NCBI GenBank assembly: GCA_947174235.1
Contig: CAMWID010000004.1
Coordinates: 1-64,000, forward strand
From: an uncultured Porphyromonadaceae bacterium
GTDB taxonomy: Bacteria > Bacteroidota > Bacteroidia > Bacteroidales > Muribaculaceae
Length of the DNA stretch: 64,000 nt
Direction: 5' to 3'
Within the stretch, counting starts at the first letter, position 1; each line of letters begins with the position of its first letter. Positions 63,155 to 64,000 of the stretch are shown here, piece by piece. The translations under genes were made by a program, and so were the position numbers. Below the pieces are notes generated by a model that saw only the letters and a list, made by a program, of their open reading frames with translations, was not told the DNA's origin and did no database searches.

Positions 63155-63570
63155 TGGATGAACTGATAGATATCCTCATTTCCGGCGGTCATTCATTAGT
63201 GGTGTGGAATGAAGGGGTCCATACTTTCGACGGCAGAGGGGTCTCCGATCTGTTCAGGCTTCTTGAAAATGATCCTGCCCTGTTGAAAGGGGCGCGGGTC
63301 GCCGACAAGGTGATAGGAAAAGGTGCCGCTGCGTTGATGGTCTCCGGAGGTGTTTCCGAGGTATATGCGGGGGTCATAAGCGAAGGTGCCCTCTCCCTGT
63401 TTGAAAAAGCCGGAGTCGTAATATCATTTGGCAAGCGTGTGCCACACATAATCAACCGTAAAGGTGACGGCATATGCCCCGTGGAAAGCCTTTGCGCCGA
63501 TTGTGAGACAGCGGAAGAATGCTTTCCGCTGATAAAGGGTTTTGTTCAATGCATAATGCATAATGCATAA
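63154..63570 (+). CDS. DUF1893-family protein
   Basis: 138 residues from the ATG at 63154, which overlaps the preceding TGA by one base (a GTG three bases earlier is possible). The body (GHSLVVWNEGVHTFDGRGVS, IGKGAAALMVSGGVSEVYAG) matches DUF1893, a small cytoplasmic fold of unknown activity related to deaminase-like folds. The C-terminal part has C-x5-C-x2-C-x5-C (GICPVESLCADCETAEEC), able to hold a metal or Fe-S cluster. The last residues (CIMHNA) come from a TGCATAA tandem repeat, so the true family C-terminus probably ends just before. Confidence 0.85.
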   Translation: MDELIDILISGGHSLVVWNEGVHTFDGRGVSDLFRLLENDPALLKGARVADKVIGKGAAALMVSGGVSEVYAGVISEGALSLFEKAGVVISFGKRVPHIINRKGDGICPVESLCADCETAEECFPLIKGFVQCIMHNA

Positions 63571-63577
63571 TTCATAA
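63550..63577 (+). repeat. 7-bp tandem repeat at the DUF1893 gene end
   Basis: TGCATAA three times (63550-63570) and TTCATAA once (63571-63577). The stop codon lies in the third unit. Similar simple repeats are common between Bacteroidales genes. Confidence 0.7.
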
Positions 63578-63604
63578 TCTTGCAACTGAACGACATCTTG
63601 GCTT

Positions 63605-63660
63605 AGTTCAAACTGAGTTCAAACGGTTCAAACTGAGTTAAAGTGGTTCAAATCAAATTC
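63605..63660 (+). repeat. 10/11-bp GTTCAAAC repeat ahead of the ECF gene
   Basis: About five units in a row: AGTTCAAACTG, AGTTCAAACGG, TTCAAACTG, AGTTAAAGTGG, TTCAAATCAAATTC. The unit size is near one helical turn. It ends 26 bases before the ECF start codon. It could be a binding array or slippage product. Confidence 0.55.
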
Positions 63661-63685
63661 AAATTGAAAATTAAAGTAATCAATA

Positions 63686-64000
63686 ATGCAAACAACACTA
63701 AAACTTTACTCTCTCGACTATAGGAGTGTCAAGACTTATCTTTTTGCCGCATTGTTTATAATCGGCAATGTGGTGATGCCTCAGCTGTTTCATCAGATTC
63801 CTAAGGGAGGAATAATATGGCTTCCTATATATTTCTTCACCCTTATAGCTGCATATAAGTATGGCTGGCGCGTGGGGTTGCTCACAGCTATTGTGTCACC
63901 GTTGGTAAATTCCATATTTTTCGGAATGCCCGCAATGGCAGGATTGCCTGCCATAATGCTTAAATCAGGGGTGCTTGCTTTGGTTGCAGGTTATTTCGCA
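63686..64000 (+). CDS. ECF-type transporter S component, 3' end missing
   Basis: The frame runs open from the ATG at 63686 to the window end (105 codons). The product starts MQTTLKLYSLDYRSVKTYLF and shows three to four membrane helices (FAALFIIGNVVMPQL, IIWLPIYFFTLIAAYKYGW, VGLLTAIVSPLVNSIFFG, AIMLKSGVLALVAGYF). The pattern fits the substrate-binding S component of energy-coupling-factor importers for vitamins or similar cofactors; the vitamin cannot be told. It is the fourth gene of the redox operon. Confidence 0.75.
   Translation, partial: MQTTLKLYSLDYRSVKTYLFAALFIIGNVVMPQLFHQIPKGGIIWLPIYFFTLIAAYKYGWRVGLLTAIVSPLVNSIFFGMPAMAGLPAIMLKSGVLALVAGYFA

Noticed and set aside
63550..63660. Possible CRISPR-like array
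   Set aside because: Units are 7 and 10-11 bases with no unique spacers and no cas genes nearby.

Overview
The window looks like a chromosome segment from a gut Bacteroidales bacterium, most likely of the Muribaculaceae/Bacteroidaceae type. The grounds are four SusC/SusD pairs, a hybrid two-component system (HTCS), a GLPGLI/TonB-receptor operon, lipoprotein signals followed by acidic residues, and promoters of the Bacteroidetes TTG-N19-21-TAnnTTTG form. I saw no tRNA, rRNA, phage or CRISPR array.

Layout. 1-7 kb: the end of a ROK-family gene, gapA (minus), mscL (plus), and a minus-strand operon of a 65-residue exported peptide, a GLPGLI protein and a TonB-dependent receptor. 7-25.6 kb (PUL A): a minus-strand operon (acidic surface lipoprotein, SusC, SusD, DUF3823 lipoprotein, GH71/99-like, GH43) faces a plus-strand group made of a membrane-spanning regulator with a SARP-type DNA-binding end, a two-domain esterase, a DUF5703 protein lacking its middle, and a second copy of the GH43. 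25.7-28 kb: housekeeping genes pepP and gluQ. 28-48.4 kb (PUL B): an arabinan locus with a divergent GH43 endo-arabinanase, an HTCS, a LamG-type binding lipoprotein, two SusC/SusD pairs and a surface GH43. 48.4-60 kb (PUL C): an HTCS-like regulator without kinase or receiver, GH30, SusC, SusD and a GH43-like enzyme. A 344-bp inverted-repeat element sits exactly at the regulator's stop codon. 60-64 kb: a redox operon of NapH/NapG-like polyferredoxin, Tat-exported aldo/keto reductase with Fe-S motifs, DUF1893 protein and the start of an ECF-type S component.

How it works together. Each PUL follows the Sus plan: surface lipoproteins and surface enzymes bind and cut a glycan, SusC/SusD pairs import the pieces, and a membrane-spanning sensor turns the genes on. 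The three PULs use three different sensor designs: periplasmic sensor to SARP-like domain, periplasmic sensor to kinase-receiver-AraC, and periplasmic sensor directly to AraC. Candidate operators can be seen for each: shared promoter boxes at 18.0 and 23.0 kb, a 21-bp-spaced direct repeat at 34.26 kb, and a 23-bp-spaced direct repeat at 51.7 kb.

The most unusual items are the sensor-SARP fusion regulator with its putative two-promoter regulon, the small inverted-repeat element with a covarying hairpin in each arm, the in-frame loss of the middle of the DUF5703 enzyme, and the exported Fe-S/aldo-keto reductase operon.
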